Source: Neurospora crassa OR74A
Lineage: Eukaryota > Ascomycota > Sordariomycetes > Sordariales > Sordariaceae
Assembly: GCF_000182925.2 (NCBI RefSeq)
Contig: NC_026505.1
Location: 5,270,001 to 5,334,000 of the forward strand
Direction: 5' to 3'
Length of the DNA: 64,000 bases
Shown: piece by piece, positions 44,094-54,765 of the stretch
How the letters are laid out: the number at the start of each line of letters is the position of its first letter
Position numbering within the stretch: position 1 is the first letter of the stretch
Made by a program: the position numbers and the translations under genes
Notes under the pieces: generated by a model
Seen by the model: only the letters and a program-made list of their open reading frames with translations
Databases searched by the model: none
Told to the model about the DNA's origin: nothing

Positions 44094-45508
44094 TCACTCA
44101 AGGCCGAGTCGGCTCTCAATGGCTTCTGCGATGGTGTCGACGGATGCCATAGCTCCTGTAATTTCACAACGTTAGCTACGTTCACACGCCGTGTACGTTT
44201 CGATGCAGGCAGATGGAATGACGCCCAGATACTTATTTCTATGAATGAGAATGCGTTGGAACTTACCATCTATAGACCAGGAAGTTAGCACAATGACAAG
44301 TCAACATGGTGGATTTCAACCAGCCAAGAAGAGATCAAGAGGGAAAAGAATCGGAGCATTGCTTACCTCCTGTATCACCACATGCAAGAGTCCTGGTAGA
44401 ACCTATGTTAGCAATGCGATCGATAGTTTAAAGCTTTTGGAGGGCATCGTTGTGATTCGGCGTACTTTGCAATCGGCTGTGGTGGTTCCCAATGGTCAGC
44501 ATCAGATTTTATAGTCAGCAGAACGAGGGCAACCATACCATGATAACCTGGAACCAACCGTTAGCCACAGCAACACCCGCAGTGTCGCCCTCACTTGGCT
44601 CAGGATCCCTGACTCCCCATTCTTCTTGCAGCACTCGAATCTGCTTCGCGGTGATGGGATGCCTCCACATGGCCTGGCAACATATGAAGTGTTAATTTTC
44701 CGACGGTGGCATTCCCCAGTTTGGACTGGGTCAGTGTCAAGAACGTGAGATACGCACAGAGTTCATTGCCGGTGCAACCATAATGACCTTCTTCTTGTTG
44801 TCGATACTCGAATCTGTATCCCATGCTCTTATCACGGACGTCAGAAGATTATCGCTCATTCCGTTGACGATTTTGGCAAGCGTGTTGGCGCTGAGGGCTG
44901 TTTGGAACATTAGGTAGCTAAGTCAGCACAGAGGGAACACATTACGTTGGAAATTTGAACCGTAGAGGAATGAAGAACCCACGCGCAACAACAAGAATAT
45001 CTGCCCATCTTCGTAGCTCAATGTGGAGAATACTCGCTCCACGCTGCCATGGCTCAGGGCCCCATTCATCGGCATCATCGTAAATAGCCTCCACATGGGG
45101 GTAGTCCAACAGAGAGGAGTAGACGGGCTGTTCTTTACTTTGGCCGCCGAGAAAGTGTTTGGCAAAGTGTGTGAGAATAATGCGAATGCGAATCTTGTCG
45201 CCGTGCCTGGCCAAAGCCTTGACGATTTCAGGGACTATGGGGCGAGGCCATGGTCAGTCAATTACCCAAGTAGTGCCATATTGGTATGACGACTTGCTCT
45301 TGATGGTGGCTACGGAGCCGGAAGCACTGGATTCCTTGCTGTTAGCAGTTGTACGGCTTCGGTAGAGCTTCAGAGGTACCGGTGTTACATACGCCAGGAG
45401 GATGTTCTTGATCTCCGGTTGCGCAAGTTCCGCAGCGAGGGTGGCTGATGAAGCGAGTTCTGCGGCCAAGAACTGGCGATCATGAATGTTGTCAATTGCT
45501 TGAAGCAT
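44094..45508 (-). CDS. Phosphopantothenoylcysteine decarboxylase
   Basis: Nine exons: 45393-45508, 45298-45326, 44983-45234, 44758-44897, 44539-44673, 44466-44476, 44367-44392, 44267-44269 and 44094-44155. They give 257 residues, in phase at every junction. This FMN enzyme decarboxylates 4'-phosphopantothenoylcysteine in CoA biosynthesis. It belongs to the Hal3/PPCDC flavoprotein family. Visible are the FMN-site strand LLAASGSVATIKIP (38-51), catalytic His119 in ILHIELRRWAD, APLSANTLAKIVNGMSDN (133-149), the substrate-clamp PAMNSAMW with Asn178, and Cys232 in ACGDTGDGAM, the proton donor. All key residues are present. It lacks the long N-terminal and acidic C-terminal extensions of yeast Hal3/Vhs3, so it looks like a plain biosynthetic enzyme. 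Eight introns of 62-111 bp, one with a GC donor, interrupt 774 coding bases. Confidence 0.87.
44267..44269 (-). other. 3-nt micro-exon (ATG) of the PPCDC gene
   Basis: Three bases, ATG, sit between a TATAG acceptor with GTGCTAAC upstream and a GTAAGT donor. With the flanking exons (ending G, starting GA) they complete codons for Asp and Gly, giving CGDTGDGAM. Skipping them stays in frame but gives CGDTGGAM, one residue short of the family spacing CGDxGxGAM. Confidence 0.72.
44466..44476 (-). other. 11-nt micro-exon of the PPCDC gene
   Basis: CCGATTGCAAA lies between a CCACAG acceptor and a GTACGC donor. It supplies the residues PIA and part of Lys, matching the family pattern WF-x-V-x-x-PIxKTLACGD. 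Confidence 0.72.
45235..45297 (-). other. GC-AG intron in the PPCDC gene
   Basis: The 63-bp intron begins GCAAGT, not GT, has a CTGAC branch-like sequence and ends ATAG. Only this junction yields the family sequence GSVATIKIPEIV. The nearby GT donor (GTAATT) would need a different acceptor and lose conserved residues. Confidence 0.72.
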
Positions 45509-46582
45509 CTTGGCAATCTGTAAGATCCTTGGTTGTGAGATATTCTGAATGTGTGTTGATTGGGCTGTCAAGACGGAGTGTTCTGTTCACTTGATATTAG
45601 AACAGGTGACCTACAACCACGGCAGCGGCGCCTGAAGGGCAAAGGTGAAATTATGGGATACTGATTTATAATCCTCAATCTTCATGCTGACTTGTCAAAG
45701 ACATTGGCCAGATGCAGAGAACGAGGGCCACTGCATAGGATTACGACACTCACCAGAAACCACCAAAACCAGATATTATGGCCGGATTAATGGGACGGAC
45801 CAACTCTCAAGATTGATGAATCGTGAAAACAGACTGGAACGCGCTAGCCAAAACGTTTGAAACCCGCCTAACGGCTTGAGATTGAGAGATGCTTTTGGCG
45901 CTTGGGAGAAAATTTGAAGTGACCAGGCTGAACAAGGCTGGAGAAGGGAGGAAATGAGTTGAGTTGAGGGGTCCGAGGGGTAGAGGTATCGAAGAAGGGA
46001 AGCAAGAGCGGGAGGACAAGAGTGCCTGCCAAAAGGTCCTACGTCATGACCCTAACCCTGGCTTCCTGTCCAACTTGAAAGACTGACCTTGGAGCAGAGA
46101 GAGCTTCCAGAACCAAAATCAGTTTTGGCAATGGAATCAGATGTTAGGGTCAATGGATCAGCTAATTTTGGTAATGACTCAGAGATTTCATGAACAGCTT
46201 CAGAGAGCATAATGAAAGGGAAGCTCTCGCCATCGATCACGATTGTCGTCTGCTGTTGGTCTGCCGTTTGCTCCCCCGCCCCACATTTCCAGTAAGTCAA
46301 GGGTTGAAAAGTGCTGAAAACAGCCAATGAACAGCGGCATCCATTCACCTTATAGCACAATTAGCCAATCAGACGCGTCTTTGTGGGTGGACTGATCTCC
46401 ATCGCGTCACAGCTTCTAAACTTCTGTGAAGCTCTCTGTAACTCTGTGACTCTTGTAACTCTTGCTTTGGATCTTCCTTCCAACTTCCATTTCACCAAAT
46501 CGAGATTCCCAATCTCAGGATCGAGACATTGTCACACACACCAAACATCAATTATCCCAAACACACAAACCAATTCATCCCA
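45509..46582. promoter_or_regulatory. Divergent promoter region
   Basis: Lies between the PPCDC gene (left, minus) and the histone-chaperone gene (right, plus). Nothing resembling a gene or repeat. Confidence 0.5.
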
Positions 46583-48082
46583 ATGTCAACACCCACCCCC
46601 GCCGCAAGCGGCACCGCGACCCCGATCGTCGAGCTAAACGCCGAGGAAGCTGCGCTATCCCTCAAGGTCTCCCTCGCCGATCTGTCCGCCCACGCCGCCG
46701 CCCAGTACGCGCAAAAGAACTACGATGAGGCCGCTGAGCTGTACGCACAAGCCGCCGAGATGCAGGCCGAGATGAACGGCGAGATGAACCCCGACAACGC
46801 CGAGATCCTCTTCCTCTACGGCCGCGCCCTGTTCAAGGTCGGCCAGAGCAAGAGCGACGTTCTTGGTGGCCGCGCGCCCGAGCCCAAACCCGAGAAGAAG
46901 GCGGCCAAGTCCAAGAAGCAAAAGAAGGCCGCCACAGAAGAGAAAGAAGCGGGTTCATCATCCTTGATCAAGGACGCGGTAGAGCAGGCGACTAAGGGCG
47001 CGCAAGCTTCCATCGCCGAGGCGGCCAGGGAGGTTGCCCACAAGGATGAGCCCAATCCGGAGAAGAAGCCCCTCTTCCACTTTGAGGGCGACGAGAACTT
47101 TGACGACTCGGATAAGGAGGAGGAGGACGACGACGAAGATGCCGAGGAGGGCGAGGAAGAAGACGAAGACGACGATGATCTCGCCGTGGCGTTCCAGGTC
47201 CTCGACCTTGCGCGTGTCCTCTTTGAGAAGAAGCTCGCGACACTAGAAGCCGAGCAAAAGACCCAAGAAGAAGGCAAGGGCAAGGAGAAGGAAAGCGACG
47301 AGGCTGCCACCACTACTGAGGCGTCGCCTCTGATCAAGCACATCAAGGAGCGCTTAGGCGATCTGCATGACCTCTTGGCCGAGATCTCGCTCGAGAACGA
47401 GAGGTAAGCATTTTGTCTCCCTCCTTGTCACCTCAAAACATAACCCAGGTACTAACCAACAATCCCTTTTCCCCCCTCCTCCCACAGATACCCAGCAGCC
47501 ATAACCGATTCCCGCGCCTCCCTCAAATACAAACAACAGCTCTACACCCAAGACTCTGAAATCATTGCCGAAGCACACTTCAAGCTCTCCCTCGCTCTCG
47601 AATTCGCCTCCGTCACCAAGTCTTCCGACGACGACTCCGCCGTCCCCTCAGAAAAAGCCAGCGCGGGTGGTGCAGGCGTGGTAGACCAAGCCCTCCGCGA
47701 CGAAGCCGCCGCCGAGCTCGAAGCCGCCATCGCCTCCACCAAGCTCAAGCTGCAGAACAAAGAAGTAGAGCTGGCCAGCACGCACAACCCCGAGGACAAC
47801 GACGCGACGCGCCGGCAGATTGCCGACGTGAAGGAGGTGATTTCGGATATGGAGCAGAGGCTGGTGGATCTGAGGAAGCCGCCTATTGATATCAATGAGG
47901 CGTTGGGAATCGCTGCGCCTGTCTCTGGAACTAAGGGCGAGAGTTCGTTGAAGGTCGCTGAGGAGGTCAAGGAGAAGGCGAATGACTTGACGGGGTTGGT
48001 CAAGAAGAAGAGAAAGGCTGAGAGTGAGGCTGCGCCGGCCGAGGAGGGTGCTCCAGAGGCCAAGAAGGTGAAGGAAGAGTGA
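46583..48082 (+). CDS. NASP / Hif1 / Sim3-type histone H3 chaperone
   Basis: Two exons, 46583-47403 and 47488-48082, give 471 residues. TPR helices are split by an acidic insert as in the SHNi-TPR family. TPR1 is near residues 24-60 (LSAHAAAQYAQKNYDEAAELYAQA). The next helix pair is PDNAEILFLYGRALFKVGQS, followed by a Lys/Ala-rich linker. The acidic tract (about 35 Asp/Glu in residues 170-215) precedes DDDLAVAFQVLDLARVLFEK. After the junction come YPAAITDSRASLKYKQQLY and AEAHFKLSLALEFASV. A Lys/Arg patch near the C-terminus (KKKRKAESEA) is a probable nuclear localisation signal. These proteins carry H3-H4 and assist CENP-A or H3 deposition in the nucleus. Start chosen for context (CAATGTC) and N-terminal similarity. 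Confidence 0.88.
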
Positions 48083-49674
48083 ATGAGTCAAGATGGGTCA
48101 GAGGGTGTTGTTCTAGGTACGAGTAATTGTATGGCCATGGAATTGCATGGACTTTGGGAAAATTGGGCAAATGGAGTTCATGTAGGAGTTCAGTCACTCA
48201 GTCAGGATCAGGCTTGTAATGTTCACTTCTTTCTTCTCTTTTCAAACGCGCGCGCTTCTTGAAGCATCAAATAATCATACTCATCCTCCGTCATCTCACT
48301 CTCCCTCCGCCGGTGAATAACAGGCGAACCGCTATGGCACTCGGAAAACGCTCTGCCTATTTTTTCTGGGATCGACAACGTCGATATCGAACACTTTTCT
48401 CCAAACTAAACCATGTGTCAGAAGACAACAGTTCTTGTGGCGCGCCCCCAAGATACAAGGTATCACCAACACCTATTCCCCACCAGGACAAAGGGGAGTT
48501 ACATGTGCGTAATTTAGGGTATCATGGACCATTTGTTGACCAAAGCCTTGTATGTAAGTGGATTCCACTTGCGCAGTTCACGAAGTACATCCGCCACAGG
48601 GTACATCATATTGTTAGACAATGGACCTGGAAATCAAACAAGAAACCATCATCAACGTGGCACATGTCAATAAATGTCCAGCTTGATAAAGACAGAAAGA
48701 AAGGGAGGATGAGAATGAACTTTTCGAAAGAATTTACTTTTGCCGTCCGTACCTAGGTAGCTATGCATTCTGTTTGGGGTACTATCTTCTCTAGCTAGCT
48801 AGCTAACTAGGAAACCGAAACAAATCCCTGATCTGATGTACCTAGTTTGTGCCTACCAGTGAGTGTCTCGTAGGTAGGTAGATAGATAGACATTTCTCGC
48901 ATGATTGAAGGTACGTAGGTATAATCGAGAAGTTGGTTTAAAGACACATTTTTAAACACAAACGTGGCCTAGCCAGAAGGCAGAATATAAATTAACCCAC
49001 CTTCAAAACTGAGGATAGCTTCATCAACGTCAGAACCTCCCAAAAGGCACACATGATAAACGTGGGTTGTTTTTTTGTATTAGTTTCTTAGACTGTACGA
49101 TGGTAATACGAAAAAAGACAAGTAAACATTCTTGTAGTATTGTACAACTGGAATTTCATGACGTAAAAAAAAAAGCCTGTGAATGGGAAAGACTAAAAAA
49201 AACCACCATGACTTATTTGTGACTTTATAGGTGAGCAATGAACCAAAACAACCAAAGAATAACACAAGAATAAAGCGGTAATTGATTATAAAACTCCAAC
49301 GCCATTTCGATCCGTCAGCCACTATCTCCCCCCCCATCCATCCATCCTTCCTTCCTTCCTTCCTTTCGTCCATCGTCCCTAAGCTCATTTGTATCCGTCA
49401 AATCCACCGAGCAACTCCCCCCCCCCCATCGCTGTTACTCATGGGGAATGGATATAGGCTGGCCACGCCGGCTGTCTCGTATTGAATGTTGTTGTTCGGT
49501 GGCTGTCAGGGTTGTTCTCTTATTGATCTCTTGTACCATGCTGGTGGCTTGGGGGGTGTGGTTGCTCAAGACAAGGAGCTGAAGGCCTCCTTTCGTCCGC
49601 TTGTTTCTGTGAGGGATATCCCGATCGATGATGAAGCGCGCGCTTTATCATCGCCCATTCTACGCAAAAGCCTT
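48083..49674. other. Intergenic region between convergent genes
   Basis: AT-rich in parts, with TAGC and TAGG/TAGA short tandem runs at 48790-48890 and CATC/CTTC runs at 49335-49370. It holds the 3' ends of both flanking transcripts. No gene seen. Confidence 0.5.
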
Positions 49675-52600
49675 TTAACCCCGAGCATAAGGATGGAAGC
49701 CCCTGGATCCACCTCTTCCACCACCGCGATAGTTTGCACCAGGTTTGCCAGCGTTCTTGGGACCCGTAGGGGCGTTAGGAGGAGGTGCGCTGGCCGGGTC
49801 GACCGGTCCGCCGGGCGAATGCGAGCCTTGATGGCCGCCCTGCTGATGACCACCGCCGCTGCCGTGGTGATGGCCGCGACCCTTATGGAAACCGCCACGT
49901 CCTCCACCACCACCGCCACCGCCCATGCCGCCGCCCATACCCATACCCATGCCGCCCATGCCAGGACCGAAACCGGGACCGCCCATCATCGGTTGGGGGA
50001 CGTCATCGTACATGCCCTCCCAGCTGGTGGCGCCCATGTTGTAGCCCGCTCCAGCACCGGGCATTCCACCGCCGTAGTTGCCACCAGCGGGATCGTTGCG
50101 AGGACCGCGATTACCGCCGCCGGGGCCGCGCTGCTGGCCATCGAAACCCTGCTGTCCGTCGAAGCCGCCGAATCCCCCCTTAGGACCACCGGCACCTCCA
50201 TCAGCACCACCGGCTCCGGGACCGCCAGCGCCGCCCATCATTTGCTGCATCATCGCCGGGTTCATGCCCATGGCGGCAGCCATCGCCTGGGGGTTCTGCG
50301 CGTTAGGCCCCTGACCCGCGCCGACACTACCAGCGCGGCCACCGCTGCCTTGCTGTCCTGCACCCGCCTGAGCCGCGGCATGGGCTTGCTGAGCGGCCAT
50401 CATCTGTTGTTGCATTTGTTGCATCTGCTGCATCTGCATCATTTGGACCATGGGGTTCTGCATGCCCCTGTTCATGGCCATCTGTTGCTGCATCATCTGG
50501 AAGGCCTGCTGCATCCGCTGGAGATACTGGGCCATGAGTTGGGGGGTCATACCGGCAGTGCCGGCGCCGCCCATGCCGCCCATGACATTCATACCGCCTT
50601 GACCGGAGCCATCATCCATGCCACCACCTTGCTGACCGCTGCGGCGCTGGCCGAACTTGCCGCCGCCGCGTCTCGCAGCTTCCTCAGCCTCCTCGCGCAG
50701 GTTGCCGCGGGGTTGGGCTTTCTTGACTTCGATAGGCTTACCATGGATCTCAAGGTTGGCAGAGAGACACGCCTCGACGCCAGCTTCGGACTCAAAGGTG
50801 ACGAAGCCGAAACCACGGGGACGGCCAGTGTCCTTATCCATCATGAGGGTGGCATCGACGACACGGCCGAATTGGGCAAAGTACTCGCGGAACTCGTGGT
50901 CCGTGGTCTCCTGAGAAACGCCACCAACAAAGATCTTGGAAGTCTTCTCTTGCTCATCGCGGGGAATGGCGCGCTTCGGGTCGATCTATAAGGAGAATGA
51001 GTTAGTGGCCACTTATTTGACGGGTTAGACGAGCTATGGCGGGCAAACGTACGATCTTGCCGTCAAGGTAGTGTTCCTTGACCATAACAATGTTCACTGT
51101 TTTTGGGTCCTTGAAGGTAAGAAATCCGAAGCCACGCGAGCGACCGGTGGCGCCATCTCTCATAACGGTGCATTCTACAACCTCGCCGAACTGCGAGAAG
51201 TAATCTCTCAGGGATTCTAAAAAGTCACAAGACCGGTATCAGTACAACTGTCACGAATACCATATGGTACATATGGTGCCCCTTGAGGGCAACAATTACC
51301 ATGAGGAGAGGACAGGGAAAATGGCAAGGCTTACGGTCTGTAGTCTCCCAGTTCAGGCCACCAATGAACATCTTCCTATAAGACACAAGCGCACGCGCAA
51401 GACGTTAGTCAACATCATCTTTTGAGCAATCTATGATACCTGGACATGAACAAGTAAGCGTAACATGAGGGCAGTGAAGAATGTGTGGGCTCGATGAGAT
51501 GAAATGCGGATGTGAGAAAGACATTGCGAGTGATCAAGCAAACAGCCCCAGCCGCCTAGCCCTTTAGACACCCAAATCCTGAGCGAATCCGCATATGGCT
51601 ACACGCGAACCCAAGAGCTACCAATCAGTGTGATGCGGAAGCATGTTTGTAGCCGTTGTTTGGAGAGGCGCGTGCATATAGCGTGAACTGGGGAAGCAAG
51701 CCCATTTGCCCAGCCGTTGCGCCAGGACTTGAGCAGCCTCAGGTAATGTCTATCCCAGACCTCTAGTTCGACCACATGGACCGTCTACCGTCATGATCCT
51801 TGACATAGCATGGGCTCCACCATCAATATCCGAAGAACTACCCTTCATCTTGTTTATACTGGGCCTGGTGTTTTGACTGTGGGTGTGGCAATGGATGTGA
51901 TTCTCCCGTTGGCTTCGCAGGTTGGCGGAGCCCACCGACCGAGGACCGTATGATGGTTGTCATTTGGCGAATGAGAAGTTGGAAGCCGCCTCCGCGATGT
52001 TCTCAAGGGTGACGAGACGACTGCTGTCCTAATGTGCCGAATGCTGACTTGACTTGACGGAAATGGGCCAGGGTGGGGGGATGCTACGGCAGTTCCCAGA
52101 GTGAACAGAAGATGCAGCAGCGCAGCAATGTTCCACTTTCCAAGTGGTCTCTGGGTGTGCCGGAATCTTTCTTCGAATTTTTTTGCTGTCTCGAGCTCTT
52201 TGCTACCGTCAAGCTAGGTACTGTCTGTATCTGTTCTGGGTGCTGCCCTTCTCGCTGCTAATCTTGCTCTGGCTGCAGGCTCATCGACCGTCCTGGCAAA
52301 AGGAAGCCGGTTCCCTCACGCCCTATTAAGATTACCTCCGCAAGGCCATCCACCATTCTTGTAGTACAGACAGGAGCGTACTCCGGGATCAATCTGACGT
52401 CGAAGCTTGATCCATGGCGTGACCCTGGACAAGTCCACGGCTTCCAGCCTCTTTTCTCCCGATTTTTATGTTCACGTCCATAGCGGAGAGCGATCCCTTC
52501 CTGCCTTTGATCACTTGCAGTCTTGTAGCCCCTGGTGCATCCATACGGTATGGTTCACCCATACGCGCCAGAGTAACTCAGAGTGTCTGATACCAAGACT

Positions 52601-53411
52601 CTACTGTGCTCATCAGGTCCTTGCGCCGCCCAATCCTTCCATTCCCTACCAGCCAACCGAGCAGTTCTGGGACGCCACGTCCTGAGCGGGTCTCGAGTAG
52701 GTGTTCATCTCTTCATGTGGGAGAGCCTGGGCGGGGCTGCAGCTGCGTCGGGGCGAAATCGAGGATACAGAGAGGGGTTGTACGGGGGTTGGGGGATGTT
52801 ACGAGCATATACGTGTGTCACGAATAGCATCAAGGGGATGTGACTTACCCATCTTCTTTGGCATTGGGGCCCTTGTGTTGGGCCTGGGTCGGTGGGGGAG
52901 CATGATATTGCGATTGAGACTGGCTGTTGTTGTTGTTGTTGTTGTTGTTTTGGTTGTTGTTTTGGTTGTTGTTGTCGTCCTCATGGCGAGCGACCGTGGT
53001 GGACGGGCCGCTTCCGAGATTGAAGTCGATATCGTCTTCGTCTTCGTCTTCTTCCTCATCGTTGCCGTATTGTCCGTTGCCTCCATTGTAGTAGCCTTGC
53101 TGACTGTAGTCGTTGGATCCTCCGTAGTTGTCAGCAGCCGACTGCTGGACGGCGGCAGCTTGTTGCTGCTGCTCTTGCTGTTGCTGCTGTTGCTGCTGTT
53201 GTTGAGAAGGCTGCTCAGTAGCTGAAGTCTGAGCTGTAGTGGGGGCGGAAGCTGGTGCAGCGGCTGGCTTTGAGGCAGCGGGAGCGTCGTCGTCGTTGTA
53301 CCTAGTTCGCAAGAGTGTCAGATCATGTTCAGATTGGGTGGTTACGCGAGTACTCAAAATAACATACAGGTCGTCGAAGAGGTCATCCTCGTAATTCTCT
53401 GCTTCGGCCAT
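49675..53411 (-). CDS. Hrp1/Nab4-like hnRNP, two RRMs
   Basis: Five exons, 53368-53411, 52849-53301, 51335-51375, 51053-51216 and 49675-50985, give 670 residues. The N-terminus ([15 protein letters not shown]) leads into a Gln/Asn/Ala-rich region. RRM1 spans about 167-240 (RNP2 MFIGGL, RNP1 RGFGFLTF at 207-214). The linker [17 protein letters not shown] is nearly identical in yeast Hrp1. RRM2 begins at 251 (RNP2 IFVGGV, RNP1 RGFGFVTF at 291-298). The long C-terminal half is Met/Gln-rich, then Gly-rich with RGG motifs, ending GFHPYARG. That end resembles the PY-type nuclear import signal of Hrp1. Hrp1 is cleavage factor IB: it binds the UA-rich efficiency element in mRNA 3'-end formation, shuttles, and in yeast also acts in NMD. 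Intron 2 is 1473 bp. Confidence 0.9.
51376..52848 (-). other. Exceptionally long intron (1473 bp)
   Basis: Runs from GTAAGT at 52848 to TATAG at 51376 and separates the low-complexity N-terminal exon from RRM1 of the Hrp1-like gene. Other introns here are mostly below 120 bp. Reading through the donor meets a stop at once. No good gene is seen inside on either strand. Confidence 0.75.
52919..52976 (+). repeat. TTG-rich repeat encoding poly-Asn/Gln
   Basis: Tracts of TTG with TTT interruptions. On the minus strand they encode Asn runs broken by Gln in the N-terminal region of the Hrp1-like protein. A CTG/TTG run encoding poly-Gln lies at about 53160-53210. Confidence 0.85.
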
Positions 53412-54765
53412 TTTGGCGGTTGTTGTGTGTTTGAATACCGGGTATCGAAGATGGAAAAGAGATGAGAGTTGAGGTTGATTCAGACTGGTATTTGTGTGGA
53501 ACGCTGAGATGGCGTAGGGCGGGGAAGGATTGCTGGAAGTAGACCAGGCCGAACAAGGTCAGAAAGAATACACAACTTAAGATGGTCTAGTCGTCGAGAA
53601 GCAGCGAGACGCGAATGGATCGTAGTGGTCGAGTTGTCTCGTCGCAAGAAGAGATGCGGCGGATGGACCTCGGAGCAGCTCAAGTAGAGCCCGAGGTGGG
53701 TGGAAGTCGAGTCCGTCAGGTGCTTGTACAGTTTCCTCCCTCAGATCAAAAGACCCGAATTTGGGCACGGATTGGGTGTACAAGTGAACTAATGAAGTCG
53801 TCGGTTGTGGTTGTGATTGCTGCTGTCGAGGATGACTTGACTTGGGTAGAAAAGTGAAGGTGGAAAGTGTGGAAGAGTGGACGTCGTTTGCTTTTCAAGT
53901 GAAGAAACCGGACCTGGAACTCCATCAGTCTGCCTGCCTCAGTCCCCTCGCCGCTGCCCTGCAGTCCCATTCAGTTTGGCGCCGAGTGTTAAGGTTCGGT
54001 CGGGTGTGGACCCCGATTCAAGGCACCGGCACCGCGAGTTGGGGCGCTTCCGGCAACCAAGACTTGGGGTCGGGTACTAACAAAAAGACGTTACCTACCT
54101 TAGGTACTACCTCTACATGACTCCTCTACGGCACTTCCCTTGCCCACCTAGGTGGCAGTCGCGTGTCTAGAGGTAGGTACCTATGGTAGGTCTGCAAGGG
54201 CCAATTACCTCTAGGCGCGTAGGCGGTGAGAAACAGCCTATACAACGAGGCCTGTGTACCTGCGGGGAAGGGGGTGCCAGTCCAGCGCACCTTATCACAC
54301 CCTCTGAGGTGGGCTGCCCATGCGCTGTAGTGGTTCAAGTTGTGAGCGACATCGGCTGCCCGTCTGAGGCTGGCGAACAGCTGGCGAGCTGTGACAGGCG
54401 GACGGTGTCCAACTGAAGTCAATCACTGCTGGAACAGGAAGGCAAAGACACCGAGATGAGATGACCTGAATGATGGGCAAGATGCCCTGGACGTGCCCGG
54501 TTGCCAAAAGCCATGTGTTTGTTAGTGGCCCCGAGCCTGGCAACCGCTGTGTACCCAGGAAACGAGCCGATGGGCTTAACACGACCACGCCATCAATGAA
54601 TTGAAGGGAACAGGAACGGCCACTTCCATTGTCTGCCTGTCTAGCTCCATGGACATTCCCTCCGTCCCTTTCAACGAACGACATTGTTGACCATGGTGTG
54701 ATGCCATTGCGCTGGTAAACCAAGGCGAAATCACCAGTCCTGTTTGTATACTACCCACTCACATA
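53412..54765. promoter_or_regulatory. Divergent promoter region
   Basis: Shared upstream region of the Hrp1-like and Gyp1-like genes. Contains nested inverted repeats at 54103-54181. No gene seen. Confidence 0.5.
54103..54181. repeat. Nested inverted repeats
   Basis: GGTACTACCTCTA at 54103-54115 pairs, with one unpaired base, with TAGAGGTAGGTACC at 54168-54181. Between them CCACCTAGGTGG at 54144-54155 is a perfect 12-bp palindrome. Confidence 0.65.

Noticed and set aside
45235-45297. Use of the standard GTAATT donor instead of the GC donor in the PPCDC gene
   Set aside because: With the ATAG acceptor it breaks the frame; with a later acceptor it keeps frame but loses IPEIVK and inserts an unrelated peptide.
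49486-50991. A 501-codon frame opposite the Hrp1-like gene, rich in Ala, His and Thr
   Set aside because: It is the complement of Gly/Met/Gln-rich coding sequence with clear RRMs on the minus strand.
52701-53225. Valine/leucine-rich plus-strand frame
   Set aside because: Produced by TTG/GTT repeats that encode Asn/Gln in the Hrp1-like gene on the other strand.
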